A DNA stretch of 41,760 nucleotides from a virus (IMGVR_UViG_3300006916_000102:1-41760), one strand, 5' to 3'; shown: positions 16,517 to 25,123, counted from the first letter of the stretch. Numbers and translations: made by a program. The notes: generated from the sequence alone by a model not told the origin.

Positions 16517-17861
16517 TTTCTTTTTTATTTGAGTTAATCTTTTTAGTATCATCTTCAAAACTACCTAAATCAACTTCACCTTCAACATCAGTTTCAATTG
16601 AATATTTACCGTTGGCAAATCTTGATTCTCTTACTTCTTCAGGACTATAAACACCATTTCCAATATAAATCTGATCAGTTTCAGCTTGGACTTTTCTCAT
16701 ATTAACTTTTTCAGAATCTGTTTGTTGCCATAAAGAACCTAATTCAATATTATATTCTTGATCAAAACTCAAACCCGCATCTTTAGCATAAGAAATATAT
16801 TCTGTTAGTTTTTCAGCATTAGGTAATAACTCTTCTTCTTGATCAGATTTAATTTTATCATAATAAACTCTAACTTCATTATCACCTGTTGCATTTAATC
16901 CACCGGCAGATTTACCCCAGAAAATACTTACAGGAACGCCTGTTATTCCAGTTAGCGCTTCTTGAGTTTTAGTAAAGACTTCAGCAACCCCTGTTAATGT
17001 TTGAGAAACGGCTTCAAATGATTCTTTAGAATCTAATAATAAAGTTGTTGAAACTGATTTAGCTAAGTCAAAGCTAGAGGCTCTAGCTGCTAATTGTTTT
17101 TGTCCATCAGGGTTTTTCAAAAGCTGCATTAAATTTTCAATCTTCAAAACATCAATATTAGATTTAGAAAGCAATCTCATTAATGATTGATGGGCAATCC
17201 CATATTCTTCTAAATCTTCATAAATAGCTTGAAGAATAGACAAACCCCAATATTTTTCATAGTTTGGTTGCATTCCTAATTCTTCTGATGGATAATATTC
17301 ACCTTGAAAAACTAAACATCTTGATTCATGAACAGTTGTTGGAATACCACCTTCTGGATATAACTCAAAATATTCTGGTTCACCAAACATTTCAGTAGTT
17401 GGATCAGAATAATAATTAGTATCATTGATCACAACATTTTTTCTACTGAAAAACTTAAGCTTCTTGATTGATTTAATATTTTTAATATCAACAGGCTCAT
17501 TTGGTTCTCTTCCATCATCAATAACCATAAAAATAACAGCACCACCAAAAAGCTTAGCTGCTCTAATAGCTTTTTTAAATTCTGATTTAGCTTTTAGATT
17601 TTTAAGATAGTTTAACATTTTTCCTTCAGTATCTTCTGGAATTGTAAACCACTGGCGCACCATATCATCACTTAAAAGATCGATATATCTTTTAGTTAAA
17701 CCATTTCCGGTATATAAAGCAGCAAATAAAGCATCATCAGCTAAAGTTAATGAAAAGCCTGTATTACCCGCCGTTTTAGTTCCTATCTTTTTGGCTATAT
17801 CAACATAACCATCTTCATTAAAAGAATCTATTCTTTTAGTTGTTTGTTTTTTGTTTGTCAT
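16506..17861 (-). CDS. portal protein (DUF1073-type)
   Basis: A 451-residue protein downstream of the large terminase, which it overlaps by four bases. It has the DUF1073 features: GNGLTKRYIDLLSDDMVRQWF (residues about 53-73), an AAKLFGGAVIFMVIDDG segment, SRCLVFQGEYYP, and the C-terminal TGVPVSIFWGKSAGGLNATGDNEVRVYYDKI. Twelve copies form the vertex channel for DNA entry. The last 40 residues are acidic and polar. The assignment is firm from motifs and position. Confidence 0.9.
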   Translation of the reverse strand: MTNKKQTTKRIDSFNEDGYVDIAKKIGTKTAGNTGFSLTLADDALFAALYTGNGLTKRYIDLLSDDMVRQWFTIPEDTEGKMLNYLKNLKAKSEFKKAIRAAKLFGGAVIFMVIDDGREPNEPVDIKNIKSIKKLKFFSRKNVVINDTNYYSDPTTEMFGEPEYFELYPEGGIPTTVHESRCLVFQGEYYPSEELGMQPNYEKYWGLSILQAIYEDLEEYGIAHQSLMRLLSKSNIDVLKIENLMQLLKNPDGQKQLAARASSFDLAKSVSTTLLLDSKESFEAVSQTLTGVAEVFTKTQEALTGITGVPVSIFWGKSAGGLNATGDNEVRVYYDKIKSDQEEELLPNAEKLTEYISYAKDAGLSFDQEYNIELGSLWQQTDSEKVNMRKVQAETDQIYIGNGVYSPEEVRESRFANGKYSIETDVEGEVDLGSFEDDTKKINSNKKENEK

Positions 17862-19423
17862 AATGTATTCATTTCATTTATTAAACTAGAATAATCAGGT
17901 GGTCTAAGTTTATCATCTTCTATATCAAAAAGTAAATCTTTAATAGCATAAGTTAAAGTATCGACCTGATCTTTTTTATTATTATTCTTTTTTGATGAAA
18001 AAAGAAGTAATTCTTTTTCTAATTGAGTTAAGAAAGGAGCATCTTTAGGAAATAATACTTGACCTGATTCCATTCTAGGTAAAATATCATTAGCTCTTGC
18101 CACTTTGTCTTTATCTGGTAATAATTTTGTTACTGGAATATTTGTTGTTTCTTCTAAACTTTGAATTAATCCTGAACCTGAATTTTTCTTTTCAATTGCA
18201 AACTTGATCAAATTACTATCTTCATTCAAAGTATACATATTAGGAATCCAATCACTAACATATTTGTAAGGGTGGCTTAAATCTTTAGAATGCTTATCCC
18301 AAAACTCTTGAGCAGCTACTAAAAGCTTAGGGCTGCTTAGTTTATCACGCATTATATCAATCAAATAAATATATTTTCTACCATTGATAAATCTAACTCC
18401 GAAGCACATAAAAACGGTATAATCATGTTGTCTTCCTTCTTCTTGAGCAGTATCAGCATACAAACATTTATAATCCATTTTAGGAAGATAAGTATAATAT
18501 TTGAACCATTTCCTTTTAAATACTTCGCCATCATCTGGCTGAGTAGCTTGAAAGAATTGAGCCTCTACCGTTTTTGTTCCCATTAATCTAATATCTTCTT
18601 CTAATTCTTTTTCACCATATCTTCTAGGTTCTAAAAACTCACCTTTCTTATAAACTTTTGTAAAATTACCAAAGCTATAAATCTTTGTTTGTCTTGCTTT
18701 AATTGGAATAATAACATTTTCCCATTTATCATCAACAAAGCTTCCTGTAAAATCTTCATCACATAATCTTTGCTGAATATTAAGCTTTTGGCCTGTTTTT
18801 CTATTATTAAACCTAGAAAAAGCAGTTCCTTTAGTCCAATCTAAAGCGGAAGTTCTTTGAGTTAAAGATAAAGCCTCTTCAGGGTTCATTAAATCATCAA
18901 ATATCAATATTTTAGCACCTTCACCTGTAATAGCACCATTTGTTGACGCAGCTATCCTAAAACCTCCCTCTGTTGTAATAAACTGACTTTGAGTATTTTT
19001 AGTTTCTGTTTCGTCTGTTTTTAAAAACTTTGCTGAATTATCAATTTTGAAATGTGGAAAAGCCCTTTTATACCATTTTGTATTTGAAATAGCTCGGCCA
19101 TAACCATGAAGTTTTTGTGATAAAGTTGCACCGTAAGAAATACTGATAAGCTTCATTTTAGGATCTTGACCTAAAAGCCACATTGAAAAAGCAACATTAC
19201 ATAAAGCTGATTTACCAAATCTAGGAGGAATATTTATATTTAAATTTTGAATTTCACCTCTTCCAAAAGCTTCTAAATATTCACAAAGCAATTCAATATA
19301 CCAATTATCTAAATAAGTTTCTCCAGCATCAAATTTAGAAAAAGCTTGTTCGTAGAAGCAACTTAATTTAGTTTGAACTAAATGATCTAATGTATCTGTA
19401 TTGTAAATATCATTATTCATCAT
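17858..19423 (-). CDS. terL: terminase large subunit
   Basis: A 521-residue packaging motor. The ATPase domain shows a Walker A-like PRFGKS (about residues 66-72) and a Walker B ending in DD (ILIFDDL, about 170-176). The nuclease domain begins near residue 315 with CLYADTAQEEG and ends with KKDQVDTLTYAI, giving the acidic residues of the RNase H-like fold. It drives DNA into the prohead and cuts it. It overlaps the small subunit gene by 11 bases and the portal by four, the standard order. Confidence 0.93.
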   Translation of the reverse strand: MMNNDIYNTDTLDHLVQTKLSCFYEQAFSKFDAGETYLDNWYIELLCEYLEAFGRGEIQNLNINIPPRFGKSALCNVAFSMWLLGQDPKMKLISISYGATLSQKLHGYGRAISNTKWYKRAFPHFKIDNSAKFLKTDETETKNTQSQFITTEGGFRIAASTNGAITGEGAKILIFDDLMNPEEALSLTQRTSALDWTKGTAFSRFNNRKTGQKLNIQQRLCDEDFTGSFVDDKWENVIIPIKARQTKIYSFGNFTKVYKKGEFLEPRRYGEKELEEDIRLMGTKTVEAQFFQATQPDDGEVFKRKWFKYYTYLPKMDYKCLYADTAQEEGRQHDYTVFMCFGVRFINGRKYIYLIDIMRDKLSSPKLLVAAQEFWDKHSKDLSHPYKYVSDWIPNMYTLNEDSNLIKFAIEKKNSGSGLIQSLEETTNIPVTKLLPDKDKVARANDILPRMESGQVLFPKDAPFLTQLEKELLLFSSKKNNNKKDQVDTLTYAIKDLLFDIEDDKLRPPDYSSLINEMNTL

Positions 19424-19853
19424 TTAGTTTTTTAGCATGTTTTTCTATTTGACGATTAATTAACTCTCTTTCTTTATCTGACAATTCAGTTGTATCTGTA
19501 ACTGTTGCATCAAGAATATTTTTCTGAACAGGTTTGCCTTCTGTTCTGTCCATAATATCATTCCAGGCAGATAAAGCTGTTTTTTCATCAGTTAAAGCTC
19601 CATTAGCAATTTCAAGCATAGAATAAACTTCTAATCCTATTTCTTCTACTAATTGAGCTTTATCAGTCTGACCTGCTTTTTTAAGAGCAGCAGCCTTTTC
19701 TTTTGCCATAAATTCAAGAGCAATTTTAAACCTTTCTTTTAAGTCTTTTTTCTTTCTTCTAACCTCACCAGATTTTTTTCCTCCAGCCCTAGCTATCTGC
19801 TGTTGTTCTTCTGTTGTTCGATCAGCTAAAGAAATTAAATCTTTTTTAGCCAT
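19413..19853 (-). CDS. probable terminase small subunit
   Basis: A 146-residue protein directly before the large terminase. The N-terminal third has TTEEQQQIARAGGKKSGEVRRKKKDLKERF, a basic segment typical of small-subunit-like proteins next to this class of TerL. The middle is helical, with DEKTALSAWNDIMDRTEGKPVQ, a phrase often found in small terminases. It should recognise the packaging site. The DNA-binding motif is not classical, so the assignment leans on position and the GKP-Q segment. Confidence 0.75.
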   Translation of the reverse strand: MAKKDLISLADRTTEEQQQIARAGGKKSGEVRRKKKDLKERFKIALEFMAKEKAAALKKAGQTDKAQLVEEIGLEVYSMLEIANGALTDEKTALSAWNDIMDRTEGKPVQKNILDATVTDTTELSDKERELINRQIEKHAKKLNDE

Positions 19854-19864
19854 TTTTTAAGTTT

Positions 19865-20068
19865 TTATTCTTTATTGTTTAAAGATATTGATTTATTTAA
19901 ATAAAAATTAGCTTCTTCAAGTTTCTGCTTCATTATATCAAACTCTCTTCCTCCTTCAGAATCTAAAGCTGCTATATCATTCATTAAAGTGCTAAAAATT
20001 TGTTTAGATTGTTTAATTCTATCAATTCCTTCTTTAGTTATTGGAAAACTTTCAAATAATTTATTCAT
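19865..20068 (-). CDS. small helical protein, first gene of the late block; possible second Acb2-like hairpin
   Basis: A 67-residue helical protein. The second half reads G-R-E-F-D-I-M-K-Q-K-L-E-E-A-N-F, resembling the G-R-E-F-(x)4-T-K-L-E-E-A phrase of small phage proteins related to the Acb2/Tad1 hairpin group. The aromatic and Ala-Ile ending of that group is only partly kept. It heads the late block just upstream of the small terminase, so a packaging-related role is also possible. Function not established. Confidence 0.6.
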   Translation of the reverse strand: MNKLFESFPITKEGIDRIKQSKQIFSTLMNDIAALDSEGGREFDIMKQKLEEANFYLNKSISLNNKE

Positions 20069-20099
20069 GATAATAAATAAGTTTGGTTAATATTAAATG

Positions 20100-20133
20100 T
20101 TAAGATAATATAATTGAACTTACATTATCTTAA
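20100..20133. repeat. 10-bp perfect inverted repeat before the late block
   Basis: TTAAGATAAT at 20100-20109 pairs exactly with ATTATCTTAA at 20124-20133 (14-base loop). It lies 32 bases upstream of the first late gene, so it may be an operator for a late regulator or a hairpin in the 5' end of the late mRNA. Confidence 0.55.
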
Positions 20134-20203
20134 TATTCATAAATTATATTTTATAAATCAAAAAAGTACATGATATTTATAAAGGTTTTAAGAAAGTTTC
20201 AAC

Positions 20204-20224
20204 AGGTTTTAAGCCTTGAAACCT
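20204..20224. repeat. imperfect hairpin containing one AGGTTTTAAG repeat
   Basis: AGGTTTTAA and TTGAAACCT around a three-base centre GCC form a 9-bp stem with one G-T pair. It is part of the repeat set in the 403-bp gene-free region. Confidence 0.45.
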
Positions 20225-20471
20225 TTACCAAGCCAATGTTTATATATCTCCGGGAGGCTAAAAGTTTTAAGTTTTGAGGTTTTTAGCAAGTAGATCCCTT
20301 ATATACATATTATTATTTATATTTTTTATATTTTTTATATTTACTATATATCTATTTATTAATTTAACTTAAAACTTAAAACCTTATATAAAATAGATAC
20401 TTAATAAAAGCAATGAATACAAGGCTTTCGGAGAAAATCAAAAAAGTTTCAAGTCGTCAAAAACTTAAAAC

Positions 20472-22826
20472 CTAACTTAAAACTTTTTCATTATTCGAAA
20501 CCTTATCACTCAATAAAGCCCTCGCCTCTTCATTACTTATTAATTTCTTACTCCAAACCTTTTTCAATTTTCCATCGATTTTAATTTGTTTTGATAACAT
20601 ACTATAGCCTAATTTTTTCATCAACAAGTGCCTTTTACTAGTTTGAATGTCTAATTCAGGATGTTCAAAAGCTAAAATTTCAAATAAATCAGTTGAAGAA
20701 ACAACATCTTTATTATAATATTTACCCCCTTTTTCAATCAAATCTTTCAATTCTGAATAGCCTTCGAATGAGCCCTCTTCAGTTGCAATCATCGATAATT
20801 TATAATCAGTCATAGGAGCTTGTTTAATACTAAGGAACTCATCAGATAATTTATAATCTAACAACCACTTTCGAATCTCGCTACCATGAGTTCTAACAGC
20901 ATTAAATAATTTAGGAAAATAGGTTACAGCCGATTCACCAACAAATTCAGCCATATCATCTAATTTTTCAATAGGAACAAATATTACCCACCATCTTCGA
21001 TCATCTTCACCAAGCGGCAAAGAGTCTTTATAGTTAGTAAAACAAATATAATTTGTTGTGTTGTAAGTCATATATTGTTTCACGCCTTTATCATTAATCT
21101 GAATCATCCGATCAGTTACCAAAGGCTTTAAAGAATTAACCGCATCATATCTATTATGACCTTTTACTCTTAATTCTTCTAAAACATTAACCATAACATT
21201 TGTTGCCCAACCATTAAAATCAGAAACAACTTGTGTAGGGCTAACGGTTCCAACATTTCTATCACCTAAACACATTCTAAGTAATTCACCAAAAAAAGAC
21301 TTACCAACGCCTTGAATTGATTGAATTACAGGACTCCATAAGATTTGTTTACCTGGAAATTGAACCTGGTGAGCAAGCCATTGAGTAAATATATCAGAAT
21401 TTTGATCACTTGAACAAATGAATTTAATATGTTTTTTAACTAATTCAATTGCAGCTAATCCTTCTTCAGAATATTCTTCAGCAGCAATAGGAACTGTTTT
21501 TGAATTAAAACTATTCAATACTTTATATTCATCAATAATACAAATAGGTTCATTTGTATTAGGAAGATAAGCCATTGCGTCTACAGTTTCAACAAAACCT
21601 TTATCAGCAACATATTTAGCCGCTGATTGTTTTGAACCATTAACCGATTCAGGAACCCACTTACCATTCTTAATATTAAAGGCTTCTGTCTTTAATATTT
21701 TTAAATTAGTTAAGTTGGCAAAAGCAGTGTGGCTATTAATATAAACCCAATCTTTACACCAATCAGGTTTTTCACCTTCTTCAACAAAATGACCATTAAC
21801 AAGCTCATATCCATGTAATAAATTTCTAATATCATTTATAGGAAGCCTTACATTTGAAATATCTTTATAACGATCTTGAACAGCTTTTGCAATCTTTTCT
21901 AAATTAATCTTAGAAAAGTTATGCTTTTTAATTTTAGGAATTAGATCAAATTCTAATTGCTTTTCATCAGCAAATTTAACTTTTTCTAAATAGTGATTTA
22001 ACTGAATATTAACTTCATCATAATTAACCTCTTTAACCATATAAGATATAGTTCCAAGAGTAACACCACCATTTAAATCAAAGCTTTTCCACCTTGTTTC
22101 AGTTTGTCCTTCTTCATAATTATCACCGTCTTGCGACCAGTTTTCCCATAATTCTAAACCTTTTACCGGGTCCCAATCATGTAAAGCCATTCCAACCTTA
22201 ACCCAATCATCATTTCCCATTGACGAATCAAGCCTTTCAAGCATTTCAAGAACTTTTTCTTCGGACCAATTAGCGGACTTACCACCAATTAAACCTTCAA
22301 AATCACCAAGATCACTCTCATTAGAATCAACTTTAAATGTAATGAAATTAAGAATACTTTCAGGAGTTTCATTTTGTTCAAACTTACCAAAAAGATCATC
22401 ACCCCATACATATTCGCCATCCGGCCTTTTACAAGAAGCTATTAAACAATAAGCTCCATCAGTTAAAAAATCGACGCCTTTATATTCTTTAAATGTTTTC
22501 TTGAAAGAATAATCTTTATACTTTTCAGGAATCTTTAAATAAATATGATAACCACCTCCGGGAGTTATAACTGTAGGTTCCATATCAGGAAACTTAAGCT
22601 TTTCTTGAAGCTTCTTGAAATTAACATCACCACCATTTCTAGGATCAATATCAATAACAAGATCTTTAGTTGACAATTGCCAACCTATATTACCTTTGTG
22701 ATTATAAAGTTGTTCTTCTGAAAATAAAGTAGTTCTCCAATTCTCTCGAGGATATTTAACACGATCTAACGGCATTAAATTTTTACCAGATGAAAGATAT
22801 TGGTTAATTATAGAATTTTTAACCAT
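20472..22826 (-). CDS. primase-polymerase fused to SF3-type helicase
   Basis: A 784-residue replication protein. Residues 1-150 are a prim-pol (archaeo-eukaryotic primase) domain: catalytic D59-I-D61, T-P-G-G-G-Y-H-I-Y (His94) and GVDFLTDGAYCLIASCKRPDG. Residues about 195-265 fit the PriCT linker (MALHDWDP, LELWENWSQ). The C-terminal half is an SF3/D5-like helicase: Walker A QGVGKSFF near 505, Walker B VMVNVLEEL near 550, then a WWVIFVP segment. It would prime and unwind DNA at the origin, and the repeats just beyond its stop fit that role. Confidence 0.88.
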   Translation of the reverse strand: MVKNSIINQYLSSGKNLMPLDRVKYPRENWRTTLFSEEQLYNHKGNIGWQLSTKDLVIDIDPRNGGDVNFKKLQEKLKFPDMEPTVITPGGGYHIYLKIPEKYKDYSFKKTFKEYKGVDFLTDGAYCLIASCKRPDGEYVWGDDLFGKFEQNETPESILNFITFKVDSNESDLGDFEGLIGGKSANWSEEKVLEMLERLDSSMGNDDWVKVGMALHDWDPVKGLELWENWSQDGDNYEEGQTETRWKSFDLNGGVTLGTISYMVKEVNYDEVNIQLNHYLEKVKFADEKQLEFDLIPKIKKHNFSKINLEKIAKAVQDRYKDISNVRLPINDIRNLLHGYELVNGHFVEEGEKPDWCKDWVYINSHTAFANLTNLKILKTEAFNIKNGKWVPESVNGSKQSAAKYVADKGFVETVDAMAYLPNTNEPICIIDEYKVLNSFNSKTVPIAAEEYSEEGLAAIELVKKHIKFICSSDQNSDIFTQWLAHQVQFPGKQILWSPVIQSIQGVGKSFFGELLRMCLGDRNVGTVSPTQVVSDFNGWATNVMVNVLEELRVKGHNRYDAVNSLKPLVTDRMIQINDKGVKQYMTYNTTNYICFTNYKDSLPLGEDDRRWWVIFVPIEKLDDMAEFVGESAVTYFPKLFNAVRTHGSEIRKWLLDYKLSDEFLSIKQAPMTDYKLSMIATEEGSFEGYSELKDLIEKGGKYYNKDVVSSTDLFEILAFEHPELDIQTSKRHLLMKKLGYSMLSKQIKIDGKLKKVWSKKLISNEEARALLSDKVSNNEKVLS

Positions 22827-22884
22827 ATCAAATATTTTTTAGTATTAATAATATTCACGTTCCAATCAAAACTGGCTATTTAAA

Positions 22885-23094
22885 TTAAACAGCTGAGTTT
22901 TCCGTGTTTTTCTTAGGCTTTAGATAATCTGACACTTTAGAAAGAGTTCGAGAAGTATAATTTTCAGGCTTACCATCAGCTAATTTTTTAAGAGTAGGAT
23001 AAGATAAACCAGTTGCCTTAGTTATCACATAAAGCTTCTTATCTTGCAATAAGTCTTGTATTTCTTGTAGAGACAACAAATTGTTGTTTGACAT
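22885..23094 (-). CDS. small HTH DNA-binding regulator (Cro/repressor-like)
   Basis: A 69-residue protein. Residues about 17-52 form a helix-turn-helix: LYVITKATGLSYPTLKKLADG, in which GLSY is the turn and PTLKKLADG the recognition helix. It is too short for an oligomerisation or cleavage domain, like Cro-type regulators. It is expressed leftward from a promoter (23127-23155) divergent from the first rightward early promoter, the position of a switch regulator. It is the best candidate to bind the palindromes repeated at early promoters; that link is inferred. Confidence 0.78.
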   Translation of the reverse strand: MSNNNLLSLQEIQDLLQDKKLYVITKATGLSYPTLKKLADGKPENYTSRTLSKVSDYLKPKKNTENSAV

Positions 23095-23126
23095 AATTTA
23101 ATCAATTATAGGTTAATAAAGAAATT

Positions 23127-23155
23127 ATTATAAAATGTAATTATTTATTTGTAAA
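23127..23155 (-). promoter_or_regulatory. sigma70 promoter for the HTH gene and primase
   Basis: On the minus strand TTTACA (23150-23155), a 17-base spacer and TATAAT (23127-23132) form a consensus-like promoter, 33 bases before the HTH start codon. It uses the same hexamers and spacing as the rightward early promoters. Confidence 0.75.
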
Positions 23156-23168
23156 CCTTAAATTGTAG

Positions 23169-23210
23169 ATTTTAAAATATATTTTAAAATATGTAAAATA
23201 AAGGTTTACA
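23169..23210. promoter_or_regulatory. operator cluster in the divergent control region
   Basis: Two perfect palindromes ATTTTAAAAT (23169-23178 and 23181-23190) are followed by TGTAAA-N7-TTTACA (23192-23210), which overlaps the rightward -35 box. The same elements recur at other early promoters. Placement between divergent promoters is typical for a repressor that controls both. Confidence 0.6.
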
Positions 23211-23233
23211 TTAAGAATAAGGGGATTTATAAT
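23205..23233 (+). promoter_or_regulatory. rightward early promoter 1
   Basis: TTTACA at 23205-23210, a 17-base spacer and TATAAT at 23228-23233. The likely transcript begins near 23240 and carries the conserved leader TTAGACAAATATAAACTT ahead of the first early gene. Confidence 0.75.
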
Positions 23234-23265
23234 AGAAAAGTCAATTAGACAAATATAAACTTAAA

Positions 23266-23808
23266 ATGATAAAAATTATGTCACACGATCATGAAGATAA
23301 TATAATTTGCCCACATTGCGATTCTACTTATTCATCTGAGCCTTATGAATATTATGATTCAGACGGAGAAGAATTAGAATGCGACGATTGTGGTAAGAAA
23401 TTTATTTTAGGAGTAAATACTTCAATAACTTTTTCTACTAATAAATCTGATTGTGAAGATGATAATCATGATATAGATGAAGAAAATATTGAAATAAGAA
23501 TATATGATCAAGAAACTTGCGATAGATATAATAGAGAAAAATTTTTAATAAGCGAAAGAAGACCTAAATGGGAACCTCATAAAAAAATAATAAAAAGTTG
23601 TAAAAATTGTGAACATCAAGAATATTCTGAAGATCTTCCTTTAAGACCTAAATGTGATAAAGGAACACATATTTTTGGTAAACCTTACGGAGAAAATTTA
23701 AAATCTATGTGTGGAACTTATTATACAAGAAGAGTTGATTGTAATAATTGTGAAGCTTATAATTATGTCGACGATAAAGGTAATATTGAATTTGAACATT
23801 TAAAATAA
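23266..23808 (+). CDS. multi-zinc-ribbon protein, first rightward early gene
   Basis: A 180-residue acidic protein with five CxxC-type pairs: CPHC near residue 18, CDDC near 39, CKNC near 116, then single Cys in CDKG and MCG, and CNNC near 162. These make at least two, perhaps three, zinc ribbons; the first pair with the second reads like a small rubredoxin-type knuckle. No known family is recognised. The first four codons (MIKI) come from the shared leader; ATG at 23278 (MSHDHE) is an equally good start. As the first early product it may act on host transcription, but this is a guess. Confidence 0.7.
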   Translation: MIKIMSHDHEDNIICPHCDSTYSSEPYEYYDSDGEELECDDCGKKFILGVNTSITFSTNKSDCEDDNHDIDEENIEIRIYDQETCDRYNREKFLISERRPKWEPHKKIIKSCKNCEHQEYSEDLPLRPKCDKGTHIFGKPYGENLKSMCGTYYTRRVDCNNCEAYNYVDDKGNIEFEHLK

Positions 23809-23815
23809 TAAAATT

Positions 23816-24049
23816 ATGAAACCTAGAAATAATATGATTAATATAAATTTAAATATAAGTTCTCTTGTTACTAAAGAACAAGCTGATAAACTATTATTTA
23901 GAAATAAAGACGGTATACCTAGAATTAATCCAAAAGAATTATCTAAATTAATAGAATCTAAAGAAATATTTGTTGATCAAATATCAAGTGAAACAGGTAT
24001 GCCTTACGGTAATCTTTCAATATCAATGATTCAAATAAACAATGACTAA
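23816..24049 (+). CDS. small protein of unknown function
   Basis: A 77-residue protein seven bases after the zinc-ribbon gene, so probably in the same transcript. It has a Lys/Asn/Ile-rich composition with no membrane segment or Cys. A start at the second Met (residue 7) is possible. No family is recognised. Confidence 0.55.
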   Translation: MKPRNNMININLNISSLVTKEQADKLLFRNKDGIPRINPKELSKLIESKEIFVDQISSETGMPYGNLSISMIQINND

Positions 24050-24203
24050 ATCATTAAAAAGATCAATTGACGAAGTTAATGTTAATTGTAGAAAATTAAA
24101 AAGAGAAATAATTCAGATTATATTTGAAAATAAATTAGTTTTTGGAATATGGTTTTGTAGCTATCCTTTTATATATTTATTAATCTGTTATTTAAGAAAA
24201 TAA
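24042..24203 (+). CDS. 53-residue single-pass membrane protein
   Basis: Overlaps the preceding gene by eight bases (ATGACTAA), which suggests translational coupling. The first 25 residues are basic and polar; residues about 30-50 (LVFGIWFCSYPFIYLLICY) form one hydrophobic helix, ending in LRK. An early phage inner-membrane peptide of this type could affect the host envelope, but there is no direct evidence. Confidence 0.5.
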   Translation: MTKSLKRSIDEVNVNCRKLKREIIQIIFENKLVFGIWFCSYPFIYLLICYLRK

Positions 24204-24206
24204 ACC

Positions 24207-24464
24207 ATGTGTAAATTAATTAAAGAAACTAAGCCAAAAGCAAGAAAGAATCATTTTTGTGATGGTCGAGAACAACTAATAACTCATTCATCAATAGATA
24301 ATGAGTTATTAGAAAATCAAATTGATAATTGTAAAGGTATTAAAAAAGGTGATCAATATATTAATCAATTTGTAGCAGAATCAGCTCATGAAGCTTATAT
24401 GTGGAAGAGTTGTTTAGGTTGTTATAAAGTAATTGCTGATTGTAATGTTTTTGATGAATCTTAA
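24207..24464 (+). CDS. Cys-rich small protein with PKARKNHFCD start
   Basis: An 85-residue protein. The pattern P-K-A-R-K-N-H-F-C near residues 10-18, then K-G-D-Q-Y, then S-C-L-G-C-Y-K near 68-74 resembles a small phage zinc-binding family also represented here at 37083 (P-K-A-K-K-N-Y-K-C-E-Y-C, K-G-E-I-Y). An insertion of about 20 residues follows the first Cys, and the second Cys of the first pair is shifted or lost. Function unknown. The next promoter begins just after its stop. Confidence 0.6.
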   Translation: MCKLIKETKPKARKNHFCDGREQLITHSSIDNELLENQIDNCKGIKKGDQYINQFVAESAHEAYMWKSCLGCYKVIADCNVFDES

Positions 24465-24478
24465 AATAAGTAAAATAA

Positions 24479-24508
24479 ATTTTAAAATATGTAAAATAAC
24501 TGTTTACA
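24479..24508. promoter_or_regulatory. operator elements at early promoter 2
   Basis: ATTTTAAAAT at 24479-24488 and TGTAAA-N7-TTTACA at 24490-24508, the right arm being the -35 box. A near-duplicate of the TTAAAATAAGTAAAATAA unit precedes it at about 24461-24478. Confidence 0.6.
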
Positions 24509-24531
24509 TTAAAGATTTAAGGTTCTATAAT
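24503..24531 (+). promoter_or_regulatory. rightward early promoter 2
   Basis: TTTACA (24503-24508), 17-base spacer, TATAAT (24526-24531), followed by the shared leader with TTAGACAAATATAAACTT and ATGATAAAA. Confidence 0.75.
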
Positions 24532-24563
24532 ATAAAAGTCAGTTAGACAAATATAAACTTAAA

Positions 24564-24791
24564 ATGATAAAAACAATGAAAAAATCTATAAATTTAATGA
24601 CTTTAAAAGAAATAAAAACTAAATTTACAATTGATCAAATGTTAGATATAATTGTAAAGTTTACTAAAGAAGCTGAAAAATATAAGTCTGCAATGAGATT
24701 TGCTAAAAGCCAAACTGAATATTCAATGAACGAATGTTTTTATGATATTGCAAATAGTAAAGTTAATAAATTAGAATCAATAGCTTATTAA
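24564..24791 (+). CDS. small helical early protein
   Basis: A 75-residue basic helical protein with no recognised family. The first four residues (MIKT) come from the shared leader, and the ATG at 24576 (MKKS) may be the actual start. Two Asn/Lys-rich helices are likely. It is the first gene behind early promoter 2. Confidence 0.55.
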   Translation: MIKTMKKSINLMTLKEIKTKFTIDQMLDIIVKFTKEAEKYKSAMRFAKSQTEYSMNECFYDIANSKVNKLESIAY

Positions 24792-24793
24792 TT

Positions 24794-24961
24794 ATGAAAG
24801 AAGATCAAATAATCATAAACAATTATTATAATTTTATAGGTCGCGATTTACCGATAAGATTAATTTCTATCAATAAAGATATAGTTGTTTTAGAATCTTT
24901 TGCTTTGTTTAGAATAAGTAAAGATTATTTTTTAACTAATTATCAGCCTTATGATCAATAA
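24794..24961 (+). CDS. 55-residue protein of unknown function
   Basis: Starts two bases after the previous stop. It is rich in Ile, Asn, Tyr and Phe, with a likely beta-rich core (IRLISINKDIVVLESFALFRI). No membrane segment is convincing. Tight spacing on both sides and a normal composition for the region support a real gene. Confidence 0.45.
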   Translation: MKEDQIIINNYYNFIGRDLPIRLISINKDIVVLESFALFRISKDYFLTNYQPYDQ

Positions 24962-25118
24962 ATTATTTAGATATTTATCAGAAATTCATATTTGTTCTTA
25001 TAAATTAAAAAGAGTTCAATTAATAACAGCTACAAGAGACGTTGAAATTTATGAATGTATGAAGTGTTTTAAACAAATTAGAAAACTTCATGATCATCAA
25101 AGAATTAACAATAATTAA
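24951..25118 (+). CDS. 55-residue zinc-knuckle-like protein
   Basis: Overlaps the previous gene by 11 bases. The sequence is basic and carries a CxxC pair (YECMKCFK, residues 36-39), an upstream Cys15 and His residues at 46-49 (HDH), enough ligands for one zinc site. Small zinc proteins of this kind often bind nucleic acid or polymerase; no family is recognised. Confidence 0.5.
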   Translation: MINKLFRYLSEIHICSYKLKRVQLITATRDVEIYECMKCFKQIRKLHDHQRINNN

Positions 25119-25123
25119 AATAA

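Larger units (their letters stand above)
20069..20471. other. 403-bp gene-free region: candidate origin and/or packaging site
   Basis: No open frame of note lies here. Copies of AGGTTTTAAG occur at 20183-20192 and 20204-20213, with a variant near 20262; inverted copies (CTTAAAACCT and relatives) lie at 20366-20384 and 20463-20472. Between them is an AT tract (about 20300-20365) with a repeated TTTTTTATA unit. A short GC-rich island (CTCCGGGAGGC, about 20249-20259) stands out. Repeats around an AT tract beside the primase gene resemble a replication origin; adjacency to terminase also fits a pac/cos site. The promoter for the late block should also be here but is not clear. Confidence 0.45.
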
